Below are positions 42,572 through 55,600 of a stretch of DNA of 64,000 nt, piece by piece. A program made the translations under genes and the position numbers. Position 1 is the stretch's first letter. Every line of letters begins with the position of its first letter. Under the pieces are notes generated by a model. It had not been told where the DNA came from and did no database searches. It was given only the letters and a program-made list of their open reading frames with translations. This stretch comes from Calycina herbarum (lineage: Eukaryota > Ascomycota > Leotiomycetes > Helotiales > Pezizellaceae): NCBI GenBank assembly GCA_001414485.1, contig LLEY01000022.1:496001-560000 (forward strand). Direction: 5' to 3'.

Positions 42572-43269
42572 GTTGCAGTGATGTAAAGCAAAAGTGCGGG
42601 GTTTACTTCTGTGCAGGAAGTTGTGGTGTGAAAAAGAAAAATGGAAGGCAAATTGTGTTCACGCGGCGATATGGTGTGCTGAAAACTGGGAAAGGTGTTG
42701 GAAAAGGGGGGTATGCATGCTTCGCCACGATGAAGTGCATATGCATGGTTACACGAGCATTCTGCCTACACTTGTCGGCCAATAAAACCTGTTCTGGTCA
42801 GCAGGAGTGCCAATCGTATCTGCGGAAGAAACTGCAAGAGAGTTGGTGGTTGCTGTGCGTCACTTACCCTGAAAGTGGTATCCGAGTGCATTCTGGAAGC
42901 GCTAACACTCAATATCCTAATCTATTTTGCAATGTAAGTCAGTCATTTCTCTTGCTGGGTTGGTTGGGGGTTTGTGAGTTGCTCGTGGCTTACTCGCAGG
43001 TCACCCATGGTTTACTTGAGTAATTACCTGGCAGTTTACTCGCGAGTGGCTACGAGTTTTTCTTGATCCGTAAGAAAAAGCAAGTTCGAACCAAAAGTTT
43101 CTCATCTTATCATGGGGAATTTCATCTCATCATCTTGTTCTCATCTCATCATCAAAGTCAAGGGGATCTAAAAAATAGTTCAATTAATACTAGCTGCTGC
43201 CAATCCCCAGAAGCGACAGGGTACATCGATACCTGCAACTAATCCCCCTTACACGAACAACCGTGATCC
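42572..43269. other. Intergenic, no gene seen
   Basis: About 700 bp. The plus frame at 42562-43023 (153 codons, Cys-rich by chance) overlaps the HET start region and lacks splice signals and motif, so it is not accepted. Confidence 0.4.
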
Positions 43270-45667
43270 TCAAGATCTATCCCTCTCAGTCACTTTCAAA
43301 AAGAATCTATCTTGAAACCAAATACCATAATTCCTCACCCTCCAAGGCTGCGAAGGATTGATAACCTCAAAGTCAAAATTTCGGAGAAGCTAGAAAGAAA
43401 CATAATCATTAGCCCCTAAATAGATCTCTATACCCACATAAAGGGAGCTTACCTCAAAGAAAATCTTATCAAGCTCCATCATAGCAATATTCTTGCCCAA
43501 ACAAACATATTTCCCACTCCCAAACACAACCCCCAACGTCCTCTCCATCTTCTGCAGCGTCTCATCGGAACCTTCCAGCCACCTCTCGGGTCGGAATAAT
43601 TCGCTATCCTCGCCGTAAATTGTTTGGTTACGTTGGATTGCCCAAGTGTTGCTTCCAATTTCTGTTCCACCTATTTTCAAAGCCCTCGAGTTAGTTATCT
43701 TCTCTCGAGAGGGAACTTAAGAGTTGTTGAACATGATTTGGGAGTAAGACCTCCAGGTGCGGAACGAAGCCCTGGCTCCTTTCAAGAAAAGGGAAAAGCT
43801 CCAAGAAATTCAACTTACCAGGGATGAACTTTCCATTAAACGTATCTCCCTCAGGCGGTACAACTTTCAAAACAGGAAGAGTCGAAGGAGGCCACATACG
43901 AAGGCCCTCTTTAATAACAGCTTGGAGATAGGGCATGCTTCTTGATTTTGCCGAACTTATAACCGCGGTTTTATCGATATTGGAGACAGCATCCATTTCA
44001 GCCCGGAGCTTGTTGTGAATATGTGGATTGGTGAGAACGAAAAGCATCGTCGTGCGGATCGCGGTGGCGGTCGTGTCGCTTCCCGCAATGCTACAAATAG
44101 TTAGGGAGATTAAAATTGTAAGATATTCGGTTTTCGCTCCATCGCCTGCGTGAGCGGAATTGTATGAAGAACATTGTTCGAGAACATTTAGGAGAATTAG
44201 AGGAGGGATTTTCTAGTTCTTCTACACCTTCTCGCTTGACGGTCGGAATTGACCAAGTCTAGTCACGCAATAAGATAGAAGGGTGCCGGAGAGAGTTATG
44301 GGGATTCCTTACATTTGAAGCGAGGCTTCGGATACAGCTTGGCTTTTCGTAAGGCCGTGTCTGAGGAAAGAACCCATCATATCTCGCTTCTGTTTGCTAT
44401 CCTCTAAACCAAAGCGACTTTCAACGACGTCCGTAATAATCCTGGAAGCTGTGAGTACGAGTCAAAGACCACCTGAAGACTGATTGCGACGCCCGATAGC
44501 TACGATTTTCCGAGAAGGTTTGGGATTTTGGGAATGCAACTTCCTTATTCCCCGAAACCTCCTCGAATAACGCTTCACTTAACCTGGAATGTCTGGCAGG
44601 TGACAGAAAACAAGAACAAATCTCTTACCTCAATAGCTTTCCCGGCCCTGTCTTGTCTTGGTCCGAAGGCATAATGAATTGGGAGATGAAAGGGATATCT
44701 ATCAGCTTTGATAACCATGGCAAAGTAGAGACCAGCGTAGCGGCTGGAAGAAACTCTTCAGTAGATTTCAACCAGTCATCAACATCATTATCTGCATCAA
44801 CAAACCCCCATGGCTCACCAAAAGCAACGTCAGTAATGACATCCATGGTAAAGAAAGATGTTCTGCGGCCGAGGTCGAGTGGTTGGAGTTTTGCGCCGAC
44901 GGTTAGGTATTTTCGTCGGATCATGCTTACGAATGAGATAACGTGCTTGTCGATCATATCTTCAAGTCCATCGATTTCTCTCCCGGAATACTGGGGTTGG
45001 TCAGATTGAAGTCTTTTAAGCAGAAGCGGATTTCACTCACCCCTATTGCTACCTGTGCTCTTCGTTTTGTATGCATGCCTTCATCGGTAAGAGATAGGAC
45101 TTGGTGACTATTGGCTTCTAGCCTTTGGCCATTGTACCATTTCGATCGGACGTAAGGAGATCTCACACCACTCACTACAAGAGAGTAAGTAGTGATCGTT
45201 TTGTATCTTCTTTTGAATACACCAACGATCTTGAGCATGGTGCGATATATCTAGGGCAATCATGAATTCTCCGAGAGCGGCTCACTCACTTCGATGAATC
45301 ATCTCCGGGTTATTGGTGTACAAAGTATTTGGACCAACACGAATAAGATCCCCTTTCTCCATGTTAGTTCCAAGACTGCCGCTCGATGTAACGATGCAGA
45401 CGAACCATGTTTCTTAGAAATATCATAAACTTTTTGATAAACTTTTCCGGACGTTACTTCCTTTGCCATCCAAAGATTCGTCAACGACGCCAGAAATGGC
45501 CCTTTGAAGTTAGAGAGACGACGATGAGACTTCCATTGCTGCAAAACGAAGAGACCAACAAGTGGGAAGAGGAGGTAGTAAGCGGAGGCCCAGAAAAGCC
45601 CGAAGATATTGTTTATCAACTCCATCTTGATGGGAAGTTGCGAGAGAAATTCCGAAGAGGGAAACAT
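43270..45667 (-). CDS. Cytochrome P450 monooxygenase, pisatin-demethylase-like
   Basis: A membrane-anchored ER P450. Eight exons (45667-45406, 45352-45290, 45174-45041, 44990-44629, 44441-44313, 44090-43819, 43670-43453, 43389-43270) give 519 residues. An alternative start at 45625 gives 505. An N-terminal TM anchor lies near residues 20-42. Family motifs are the I-helix AGSDTT (319-324), K-helix EGLR (Glu378-Arg381), PERW, and the heme loop FGSGKYVCLGK with axial Cys464. SGVRSPYVRSKWYNGQRL, DLGRRTSFFTMDVITDVAFG and the end NYGIWFQDRFFLKV point to the pisatin demethylase-type group, which often detoxifies plant compounds or works in secondary metabolism. Four introns are unusually long for the window (115, 187, 222 and 148 nt). 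No cluster partners are adjacent. Confidence 0.9.
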
Positions 45668-46515
45668 GGTATATTATAGCCCCGAGATGAGATGTTTCTC
45701 CACATTAGGATAAAGTTTCAGTGGTGTAACTGATACGGGGGCCGCGGAAGGTGCAATGCAGGTCAGACGACAGCCACCAACAGCTCCCAACAGCCACCGA
45801 TCTTTGGCTTGGTAACTTTATTTGCCAGGTTGATCTACGCCATATTTGGGTATTGGTTTCCCTAGGTGCATAGCAAATGAGAAAAGAGACAAAATTGATT
45901 GGCGTAGACACACAAGCAGCACCCGGAGTACCTAGTGCTGACGGCTAGGCTATCATACCTGATGCCAAGTTGGACCCAGAAGATTGAAGATTTATATTGT
46001 ATATTGAAGAAGTACTGTTCTTCTGGTGAGGTGTTGTGGTCTTTGGCCGTCACCCCCCGGCGAGTCGTTTTCGACAATGAAAAAGTGTATATATGAGGGA
46101 TGGTCGACTCGGTCAAGTCGGGGTAGGTAAGGGAAAGAGCGACCTTGACCACCTCATCTCGACACGAGCTCAGCATATTTCTCTATTTTCCACTCGACCT
46201 TTGAACTCGTCCATGGCGACCCTCTTGTTGGCCAGACCTTCCAGTACAATTTCTTCCCTCCCTCCTTTCTCGACGCCGACCATTAGAGAGAGTAGCGTGA
46301 GGTTGACCAGCACCTTCAAATCATATTATACATCCTCTAAAGTCCGCTGAGAAGGAACAAGCGCTGATGTAAGAAGGTAATCTTGAGTCTCTGTTTTTAT
46401 TAGTAATAGGTAGCAATGAACATCGTTGAATGGTGCCGTCGGGATTTAGGGCCTTTTCTTCGAGCAACCGCCAAGAGCCGCTGGGTGAGCCACTCCACTG
46501 CTGTGCCACACCACA
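45668..46515. other. Intergenic, divergent promoter region of P450 and LRR-like gene
   Basis: About 850 bp between outward-facing genes. A plus frame with an ATG at 46213 (MATLLLARPSST) looks like it could start a presequence but stops after about 45 codons and has no splice continuation that I can support. Confidence 0.35.
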
Positions 46516-46590
46516 GTGACTCTTGCTGACAGTGAGTCCCCTCCCCTCCCCGATGCGTCATCTAGAGGGGCACTGGCACTCTCTAAGCAA

Positions 46591-48319
46591 ATGCTAAAAG
46601 CAACCTCGCAGCTCTCAATTGAAGAATTGAAGAGGAATTACATTCAAGAGTTGGTCGCAACTCTCCCTCGATGCCCAAAAAACGAACCTCAAACTTCTAC
46701 ACCAAACCGCCATCCACAGTTCACCCCTCGCTCAGTTCCACAGCAGGACCTTCGGGTTCAAATCGTATGTTCCATTTGCACCTCCCAAAATACGGTTATG
46801 TTAGGTAGAAATCGGGAACTGATTATATACCACCATAGACAACGATGTACAATCTGTGAATGATCTCATAAACTCCTCTCGAAGAACCGGAGTCACCCCA
46901 TCCAATTACGCCCGTCTCCCTCCAACCTTTACCTCCCGCTCCCTCCCCCCACAAACTCGAGTCCTCCTTTCCCAACCAGAAATTCCAGCTCCGAGACCAC
47001 GAGACAGACAACATGTTCTTCCAGGAAGAAGACCAGTTGCAGGTCCTGCAGCTCCTCGCAGCTGGCTTCTCGAAGGATCGAGATCTACCCCGCCCCAAAC
47101 CGAGCTGAGAAAACGGCAACCTGAGCGCTTATACCCAACATCAATAGATCATTTACCCGGACTACCAGAAATAAATGGAGGTCGCAGGCTGCAGGACATG
47201 TGTCTGCGGTCCATGGCTCGAAACTGGGATTTCGTCAAGGACTATGAAAGGAACAATCTTGCAGATATACCGACATTTCATAGGATTCTCCTGCTGAGTT
47301 ATATTGCTGTATACGGCCCGGCGGAAGGCGTCGGATACGACGGATTATCAACTTTGCTCATCATTCCAACTGCCGATGGCGAAGCTGCAGATGACACGCA
47401 TGAAGAAATAGGATTTAATCCTGGAGAACACAATGAAACATTTCATCGCCTCGACCTTTCCGGGTCGATCGGCAGGTCTATAACTTTCAAACAATTAATT
47501 GAGTTGGTCGAGAAACCAGAGCCTGAGGAGGAGCAAGAGGAACAGTTATCATGGGAAGATACCATTATACGCCCTCCTAGTGCGGTGATCCCTCATCTGA
47601 CGCATCTTTCACTTTCCCATCCACCCAGTAGCGTTTCATGGGCGAAGCTCCTTGGATTGGCAAAACACATTCCCGGCCTTACGCATTTATCACTTGCATA
47701 CTGGCCTGTACCAACACTCACACCGAATTCTCAAGCTGTCCAGGTATCTTCAAAGTACACCAGTGATATTCAATACGGAGCTACAAACATGTATTCACAC
47801 ACCCTTGACGACAACTACCAGGAAGCAGTCGACATCCTCCGAAGACTTGCCAAAACACTTTACAGTCTCGAATTCTTAGATTTGAGCGGCTGCCCTGACT
47901 GGCTTCGTGCCCTGACCTGGCATGATGGTGGAGAAAAGGGTCCCGGACTCGAATGGTGCAATCTCTGGGTCAAGTTATCCACTTTACGTCTCTATTCCGG
48001 AATCTCTTTGACCCCATCGAGCACACATGCCGAAGTTATGAATTTTGTAAAAGTTTGCAAGACACAACGAGAAGTTCAAGAAACTTTAAATTGGTGGGCG
48101 CATTCATTTGCTGTTAGACGGAGGAAGATTCACACTCTTGTCGAAATGGATGATCCTGATGTTTATGACGACTTCTGGAAATGGGGGAGGGACGAGGAGT
48201 CCAAGAAAAATCATCGACAATTGGTTCACTTGCGGGAGAGGGAACGACTTGAAGCTCCGGGACATATTGTTATGGGGGCGGATGAACATGAAGTGAATAC
48301 CCCCGTTGTTTGGGATTGA
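46591..48319 (+). CDS. Leucine-rich-repeat-like protein, unknown function
   Basis: The main exon (about 46839-48319) encodes about 490 residues. After a Pro/Arg-rich start (VLLSQPEIPAPRPRDRQHVL) come irregular leucine-rich units: FHRLDLSGSIGRSITFKQLI, PHLTHLSLSHPPSSVSW, IPGLTHLSLAYWP and YSLEFLDLSGCPDWL. A charged tail ends in NTPVVWD. Upstream, an in-frame ATG at 46591 starts MLKATSQLSIEELKRNYIQE, probably the first exon. A GTATGT donor (46765) and CATAG acceptor (ending 46838) flank the gap, but this pair joins out of phase. The alternative donor at 46805 restores phase with a 34-nt intron, which is very short. The 5' structure is therefore unresolved. Conserved in filamentous ascomycetes by general appearance; no enzymatic motif. 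Confidence 0.7.
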
Positions 48320-49350
48320 TCGTTGGGTATCTCCATTTGCGTGGCATTGTTTTAGCTTAGATATAAGTGTCCCTGTGCCACGGGGATCAGGATAGACAAT
48401 ATCAATACACACCTCGTTAATTCTGATACAAGTCTACATCATTGAGTTCGAGAAGACCACTTTGGATTCTTGGATTGTTAAAAGGCAGTATTAAACAGTA
48501 AACACTCATCTACTTGTAGCTTCATAAGATGGTTTTCTTATCATAAGATGACATTCTTCCTAAGGAAAAGGGGGGTTACATGAACCCCGGATTGGAGAAG
48601 AGAAGAAAAAAAGGGAATTGTAGTATAGTCGTCGAGTGGGGAAATCCTTCTGCTTGAAGAAAGTTGAGTCTAGTAACCGCAGAGCTAGCTTGCTCAACGG
48701 TGGAGAGCGAATCGAGGTTGTGTTGGGTTTGTTATGCTTGGGCGCGACTGGGATATAAGTGAAGGAGAGTGGATTATTAGAATCAGATGGCACGGTGGGT
48801 GGCGATGAAGTGAGTGAGGCCTTGGAAAGTTGAGCTAAAGTCTTGAAGTCTGGAAGTACAAGAAATTTTGAGTATATTGCTTTAAGTGGAGAGAAATCTT
48901 TCTGCACTTGATTTTTTTTTTAATAAAAAAAGTACGAGCTACTCGACACTTTATGGACTGTGAATCAAAAGACCAAACTGATGGAAGCGGTAAATAGAAT
49001 AGATGGGAAATTACCTATTTCAAGACAGTAGTGAAGGAAGAGCATCGTTTGCCCTTTGGCATTCCTTGAAGTGAGTCCTCCTGGGTGAAGGTACAATGTA
49101 TCGGGCTCAAGTTTGGAAGCTGGGACAACAGAAGAAGTAAAGAGATTATAATCTAAAAAAAGAAGTTTACCATCGAGTCCGCAGACTAACACATAAGTAA
49201 GTAACTATCCACCTATGTTATCTATACCGTGAAGTCACTTGCTAATTTTTCTTTCCTCCCAAATTTAGCGAGGAAATTCTTTTTGAACATGAATTTTGTT
49301 TTATGATGAATATGATCTTAAATGTGTTTGATGAATGTTTTCAAAGATTT
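48320..49350. other. Intergenic with a weak minus-strand reading frame
   Basis: Two minus frames, at 48560-48907 (SLTSSPPTVPSDSNNP-type, basic tail) and 48965-49192 (LYLHPGGLTSRNAKGQTMLF), have some coding look. The second has no in-frame ATG and the two do not join through consensus splice sites. No gene is called. Confidence 0.35.
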
Positions 49351-49357
49351 CTATTGT

Positions 49358-49640
49358 TCTAGTTTAAGAGAGAGATATAAGTAAAATAACTAATTTTACA
49401 ACGAAGATATTTTTAATTCTTCAGCTGATAATACTAATAAGATTTTAGTTTAAGAGAGAGATGTAAGTGAAATGACTAATTTAACGACGAAGATACTTTT
49501 TAATTTTTTTGCCTACTAAATGTTAATAAAATTCTATTATCTAATTCGAGTAAGAAAAGTTAATTAAATAAGCAATTTACAACGAACTTATATTTAATTT
49601 CATCTGATAAGTAGTTGAAAGTTTTCATTTATTCAGTCTA
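49358..49640. repeat. Degenerate tandem repeat, about 90-100 bp unit, three copies
   Basis: A unit that starts TTTAAGAGAGAGATATAAGT and contains AACTAATTTTACAACGAAGATA followed by TTTTTAATT occurs at about 49361, 49447 and, more diverged, 49545. The first two share long identical stretches. The third keeps the ACAACGAA core and a CATCTGATAA string seen near the end of copy one. Strongly AT-rich and without ORF. It may be a decayed satellite or the remains of a repeated insertion. Confidence 0.7.
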
Positions 49641-52600
49641 AGCGAGATATTTAATTCGAATAGATCATCATCCGATGAGCAAGGTTGGGAATGCTGTTCC
49701 GGTTGTTTCGTTGTGTGCTGTCATTGCCTGAAGCGAGTATGTTTTTAAATCTCAACTACGAAAACTACGAAAGCTCACATCACGAGAATGAAGGCCTGAA
49801 ATCATCAGTTAGGTAATAACCCTCAACGCATCATGGCATAGCATAAGCAAGGGAGATGAGGAAAGCACAGCAAAATATTTATTTCATGGCTAAGATTCAA
49901 GATAATCTAATGACAAACTATTTTAGGATGTAAAACAGAGTTCATGTACTACCAACAAGAAGAAGAGCCTTAGGCAGCGAGCGTCATCAGGTAGAATGTA
50001 AACCCATCATCTGTGATTCTCTCTCGTTGAATAAAAATCCCCTCCAGGAAGCATAAAACAGAAGAGGAAGAGGAAGAGGAAAGAAGCCAAACCCAGACCC
50101 GTCCAACATATTCTTCCTTAGAGGTTGAGAAGATCATCAAGTGATACCAGAATTCCCCTCGTCATTTCATCCTCGGTATGAAAATCTTCTGTGATCCCCA
50201 AGGCCCACCAACTTCCTTGCCACCGTCATCTGCCTCACCCGAGAACAACACGACAAGCGTGAGAAAACAAACTCGTATCGAAAACTGGCGTATATTCTAA
50301 AAAAGTAAGCTCAACAAAAAATCTCACCTCCAATATTTCTCACCTCGCTGCACCCTCCCCTCCTCACCACCCAATCCGCAAAAAAGCCCCCCTCAAACCT
50401 GTTTTCCAACCTCGGCCCTCCCGCTACTTGCTCATCTCCCCTCTCCAAACCCCACCTAACAGATCCCCCTCCCGAAAAGCATCATTCTCCGAGATATCCG
50501 AAATCGATCTCATTAAATTCCTTCGGAGCCTGAGATTTCAGTCAAAACATAAAACACAAAGTAGTACAATTCCAACGGACCGAAAGACGAAAAGAGAAGG
50601 GAAAAACCAGGAAGGAGAGCATACCTCAGGAAAAAAAGACTCCCGAGATACAGCAGCTCCCATCAGCCACCCGTACACAAAGTCCACGTAAGATATCTCG
50701 CACTCCGCATTCCCGGAAACGCCAACGAAGAAATGCTGCGAGCCATCAAGGTTGGTCGACCTTGAGAACTTGGTAGATCAGTGCCGAAAGTGAAGAATGC
50801 ATTGAATGATGTGGCAAACAAACAAAAAACTAACTATGCGGCCCAGAATCGATATCCAGATGTTCGAAAACAAAAAATATTGATCATCCCCATCGCACGA
50901 ATGACAGGTAGCCGAGACGAAAAGAGCTCGATCCCCAGGCCCCAACAAACCAGCGGGGAAAATCAAGATCGCAAATTTCTCGTTCAGCTACCAACAAGCA
51001 ACGCCCCTCAATCCCCACCCCAAAGAAGAAGGCATCGTCACCGCCCTCCCAACCTCCCAAAAAGAGGCTGGCGGGAATTTCTCGTTTCGAAAACCCCACG
51101 ATAGGGAAAAAAAGAAGACAAAAAGGCAAAAAAAGAATCGAGAATCGGAAATGCAACGTTCCATGCACACCAGGGAATCCAAAAGGGAAAGGAACAGCGC
51201 TAGTGACCTTTTTCTTGTGAAATACTGATCTTGTATTGAATCCGTGCCAAACAAATCATTTTGTAGACTAGCTTGGCCCTTCGCCCCCAAACTCCCAGTT
51301 GTCAGCTGAGTATTGCAGAAAGGACAGGATCGCCAGGGACACGGGCCTCTTCAACTAGTCACAAAAAAATAATGCAAAAGCAGGAAAAGGGGATCCCAAG
51401 GATCTGGTTGAGAGAGCCCATGGTCTTTATACTGAGTTTCGGACTTCCGAGTACAGTAGCTCACCACAGGTATAGTAAGTGTAGGGACTCTTTCGAGTTT
51501 GGTAGTGGGAGTTTAGTATCAGTTCCTGTCGTGCTGAGGCTTGGTTTTGAGTTTCGAATCACTGAATCGTTCCATTAGTTCACCCGTGTTACTTTTCACT
51601 AAGCATCAAGTGCCGGTAGTTTTAAGCCAAATATCCGCACCCGAGGAAAAACTCCGTATCTAGTCCAAGCAAGTTGCTTTTGGTTAAGAACGGACTCAAC
51701 TGGTAGGTGCTTCAATAGGAAAAGAGCGGCCTTTGACTTAGCACATCACAGCATTGTGACTCCATAAAAGCCACTCACTCCTTTTTTTTGCGCGAACTAT
51801 ACCCCAATGCCCCGCTGAAGAAGATATGCGTTAGCCTTGTGGAACACTCGCCGTCTCCCCGAGACTCTTCAAGCCACTTGACCTGCCAGCAGTGCCCAAC
51901 TCAATTTCGATCTGCAGTCAAACTCGAGAACGCATGCTTATCATCACACACTGCTGGCATGACCCTAGATCTTCAAGCCCAAAAGATAGAGAGTTCTGTG
52001 CGCCTGCCCAACAGATGGACACTTCACTATGCTTCTATTGCTTCGGATGTGTTCACCTGACGTTTGGCCGTCGAATAGTCAGAAGGTTAACAAGCGGGAA
52101 GCCACCTCGCACTCTCATATCGGCATGAGAAAGGAATTGTTGAATATGCAGGGTATTTCATCCTTATCGAGGCTATTACTGGAAAGCCAATAATGCACAC
52201 CCGCGTATCCAGCACCGTTGTTGGTTGTTCTTTCCGACGGGAGGAACATTTCTAAGACAGGTCCAACGATTCGGTCAGACTCATAGCCGTTCCAGCGAAA
52301 ATCATAGGTTTCCAGTAGAAGAGGGAGACAGCGGGTGGGAATATGAAGACGTGGTGTCCAGGTTGCGCCGCAGATAGCCGCGTGATAGGTCGCAGATTAC
52401 AATGTACACAATGGCTACAAACGAGAACCATCATCAGCTAGAAGGCAGATCTGTATCTCGCCATCTGGCGTACCCCTATCTCGTTGGTCGATTGGGAGCG
52501 CTCGTCCGTGGCGCCTCCCGAGACAGTGGATGCTGCGACTGATGGGTTTGCAGCTTCTTGTTTGGGAGGGAGGGTGAGATGGAGATGAAGCTATTGATGT

Positions 52601-55600
52601 TGTACAGAGGTATACGAGGCGGCCGTGAGCCAAGGTGGGGGTTCGTGATTTTGGGAAGGGGTGTTCGTCCTTTTTTACCCGCCTTCGATCCAGCGGCAAA
52701 ACGCGGGAGATACAGTGGAGATGGCCGAGAACTGTACGTAGACACCACCAGTGCGTAGGGGTAGACGAGTCTGAAAAGCGAGCCATCCAAAATCCACCAG
52801 AGAGAATGGGGCATAGCGTCAATCCCCGCAGATGGCTTGAGCGTACCACCATCAACAGGGCAAATGCTTGGCCCCAACTTTGTACCAACGTCCCACGATG
52901 CAGAGCTGTATGAGTTCTTGAGTTCAAAACGGGAAGAAAAAGTACCAGGTACCTCTGTACACTGCGTCGGAGAATCACCTCTTGTGTGCGAATAGCCTCG
53001 AATAGTCTGGCAGTAGCCGAACCTTGGCCAACCAGGACCAGACTCACGAAAGGCAATTCTGGACTCACGACACCCTTGCTGCATAACACATAACACCATA
53101 GCACCCCCCCTTTGGCACATCTAACTTAACCTCACCTATCCAGTCTCCATCCATCCATCCATTACCAGTGTTGTAGCAACATCCAATCTCCACTCAACCA
53201 TCGCGAATAATAAATCATTGACGAAGTCGTAACCGACCCAAATTGTTGCTCATGCTGCTCGCTGTTCTAGGCCACACTCTTATGAGCTTCCCCTCACTTT
53301 GCCTCTTGGAAGCTGATTCCACGTCAGCTTTGCTCTCTGCGAGAAAACGAGTTTGGAGATGAGCGATGAGAGTCTGTAATACCCACCCCTTAGAGAAACA
53401 GGAGAGAAAGGAGACCAGGTCTAACCTTAGGCCTTGGCACTGCCGTATCCGATTCTCTGCATTGTTGTGCCGTTTGGGTGGTTGAATTAATCCCTTCAAA
53501 TCCTGTCGGCTCATTCCAATGCCCAAGGTTGACAGATTGTTGGCTTTATTCAATCATCGCAAAATCGAAAAAATAGAAGCTCGATCAACCGTTGGTCGGA
53601 GGGTTCTTCCGCAACTTATATACGGATGAGCAGCCATCTGCGGGAACCTTGACTGCCCTTCTCGGGAGAGCGCGCCTTGCACCTCCTGTTTTTCTGGGCC
53701 TTCATTACTGGCTCCGCTCGAGGGGTTGTTGGCGGGTGTGTAACGAAAGGTGCCCTCTTTGCATGAAAATCGAAATATTGTTGAGCTGTCACATGGTACA
53801 GAGATCGTAGGTCCTGGACATCATCGCAACCGAGCCTGTTCCCGCTGCGGTACACCCTTAGCCCATGCAAGAGCATGTTGTCGAAGGTGAGTTGGCGTTC
53901 AGGAGGGCACCCAATAGATGAGTTAATAAGAGGGGGCCCCAAACATTTCCCAATGGGTTTCTGCTCTTGGTCTTGACGTCTGCAAACCTTGACCTGCTGC
54001 CCTTGCTCCCCTTGCTCCTGCAAAATGTGGGAGAAATGTGGGAGAATGCTTGAGGAAATTCGGTAGCATGTCCTCCAAGTTAATTTTTGATGGCAAGCAA
54101 TGGAATTTCAATTTCCCACTACCGCGTGAAAAGATCTCTGCAGTACTATAAAATATATGTTTACTCCGCATACGTGTGCTTGGCTGCGTTGCCGGCGTAA
54201 GTAATGAATGCTAGCGGTTTGGAAGGACACGGGCCGAACCACGGGGCTGAGTCATAATACTGACCGAGTGTTGCTCCGACCTCTCATCTTCGCGGCAGCC
54301 AGGTTTCAAAGCTTAGGCGAACAACTGAATGTCTCGCTGCCAGACTAGTGCCATGCCTTTGAGACGTGCGCATACGAGCGGCACGAGTAGGGTTCTGTAT
54401 GCATGCAACGACTTCTCAAAAGCCTTTGATTGGTTGGAATGTAAGGAGTCGTTTCCAGCGCAATCGCATATACGGAGTACGGAAGGCAGCGAAATGCTTA
54501 ATCGAGAAGAACAACTCAGACGTGCTGGGAGAAGAAAGCAAAAACAGAACGTAAGAAGCAAGACAGATGCTGGTCGGTGATGACGTCCAATGTTGGGGGC
54601 CGTTGGGGGCTGCCTACCCGTGCTATTACTCTTATAGAAAATAACTGGAGCTTCCAAGCTTCCAAGCTTCCATGAAGTGAGAAGTGAGCTCGCAGGTCGT
54701 CGAATTCATCCAAGCACGTGGCTGCGGGGATCAAGAGCGGGAATTTGCGAGAGGGGAAAATGGAATTTGCCTGGCTGTTCGGCTTCTTGCAGCGGCGTGG
54801 CAGCGTGCGTGACCACTCATGCCTCGAAGGCGGCGAAGACGAACGCTGAGAGGTCCAAGGAAAGTGAGGACCGCTGCAGAGGGGAGAATGATGGACGCCG
54901 CCGAGGAAATGAGCAAATAAACGACCAGGAAAGGGTGTGAAGAAACTGTTGGATCGCCCACCTTGCCCGCCTCCAGCATTGTGTTGAGATGAATGAAGCT
55001 AACAAGAGGGTGCAGTAAACCTCCCACGCTGACTGGCAATTAACCAGACCGCATGATGCGACTCCAACCCAACCGCACGGGCGAGTAGGAAATGATGACT
55101 GTATGCAACTTCATAGTTGATATGAGGGGCACCAGCAGCAAGAAGAAAACAGTTTTTGAGTGTCGGGAGGGAAGCAAGGAATTTCATGGCGATCCGATGG
55201 CGATCCGATCGCGACCAGTAGGCGGACACGGCTCTGCTGGGTACCAATTTCGCTGCAAACCTTCAAGCAATGAGAAGCACTTCTTCCTTCAAATGCGCGG
55301 GTTTCTCTGGCGAGGAACTCTCGTCGACTAAGATGCGGAGACAAGCCAGGTGATGGCATTGTGCATGGTGAAGGCTCTATGGCTATCGTCTTGGACCCTC
55401 GACGAAAACAATGGCAACTCTTCATTGGATCGATAATCAGAGGCAGGAAACGGACCCAAGATAGGAGAGACAGCATCCGGAGAGACAGCCAGCAGGAGGC
55501 CTCCATCCGGCTTCGCGATAATCATCCGCAGCGCAGAGTGGTCGAAGCCTCGCGGGCTGAGACACTTAAGCTTAATGCCTCGTTCGTCCATGCCTCTTTG

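Noticed and set aside
42562..43023. Cys-rich plus ORF, possible small secreted protein
   Set aside because: No signal peptide, antisense to the HET start region, cysteine spacing without pattern.
15310..48320. Idea that cutinase, CmcJ-like enzyme, PL9 and P450 form one biosynthetic or virulence cluster
   Set aside because: They are separated by housekeeping genes (atg22, gvp36, avl9), and no backbone synthase, transporter or pathway regulator sits with them.
48965..49192. Minus frame with coding look (LYLHPGGLTSRNAKGQ)
   Set aside because: No ATG in frame and no in-phase junction to the frame at 48560-48907.
52415..53120. Long minus ORFs (229 and 214 codons, overlapping)
   Set aside because: They overlap each other in different frames, lack domains, splice sites and orthologue-like character. 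They are consistent with chance openness in GC-rich DNA.
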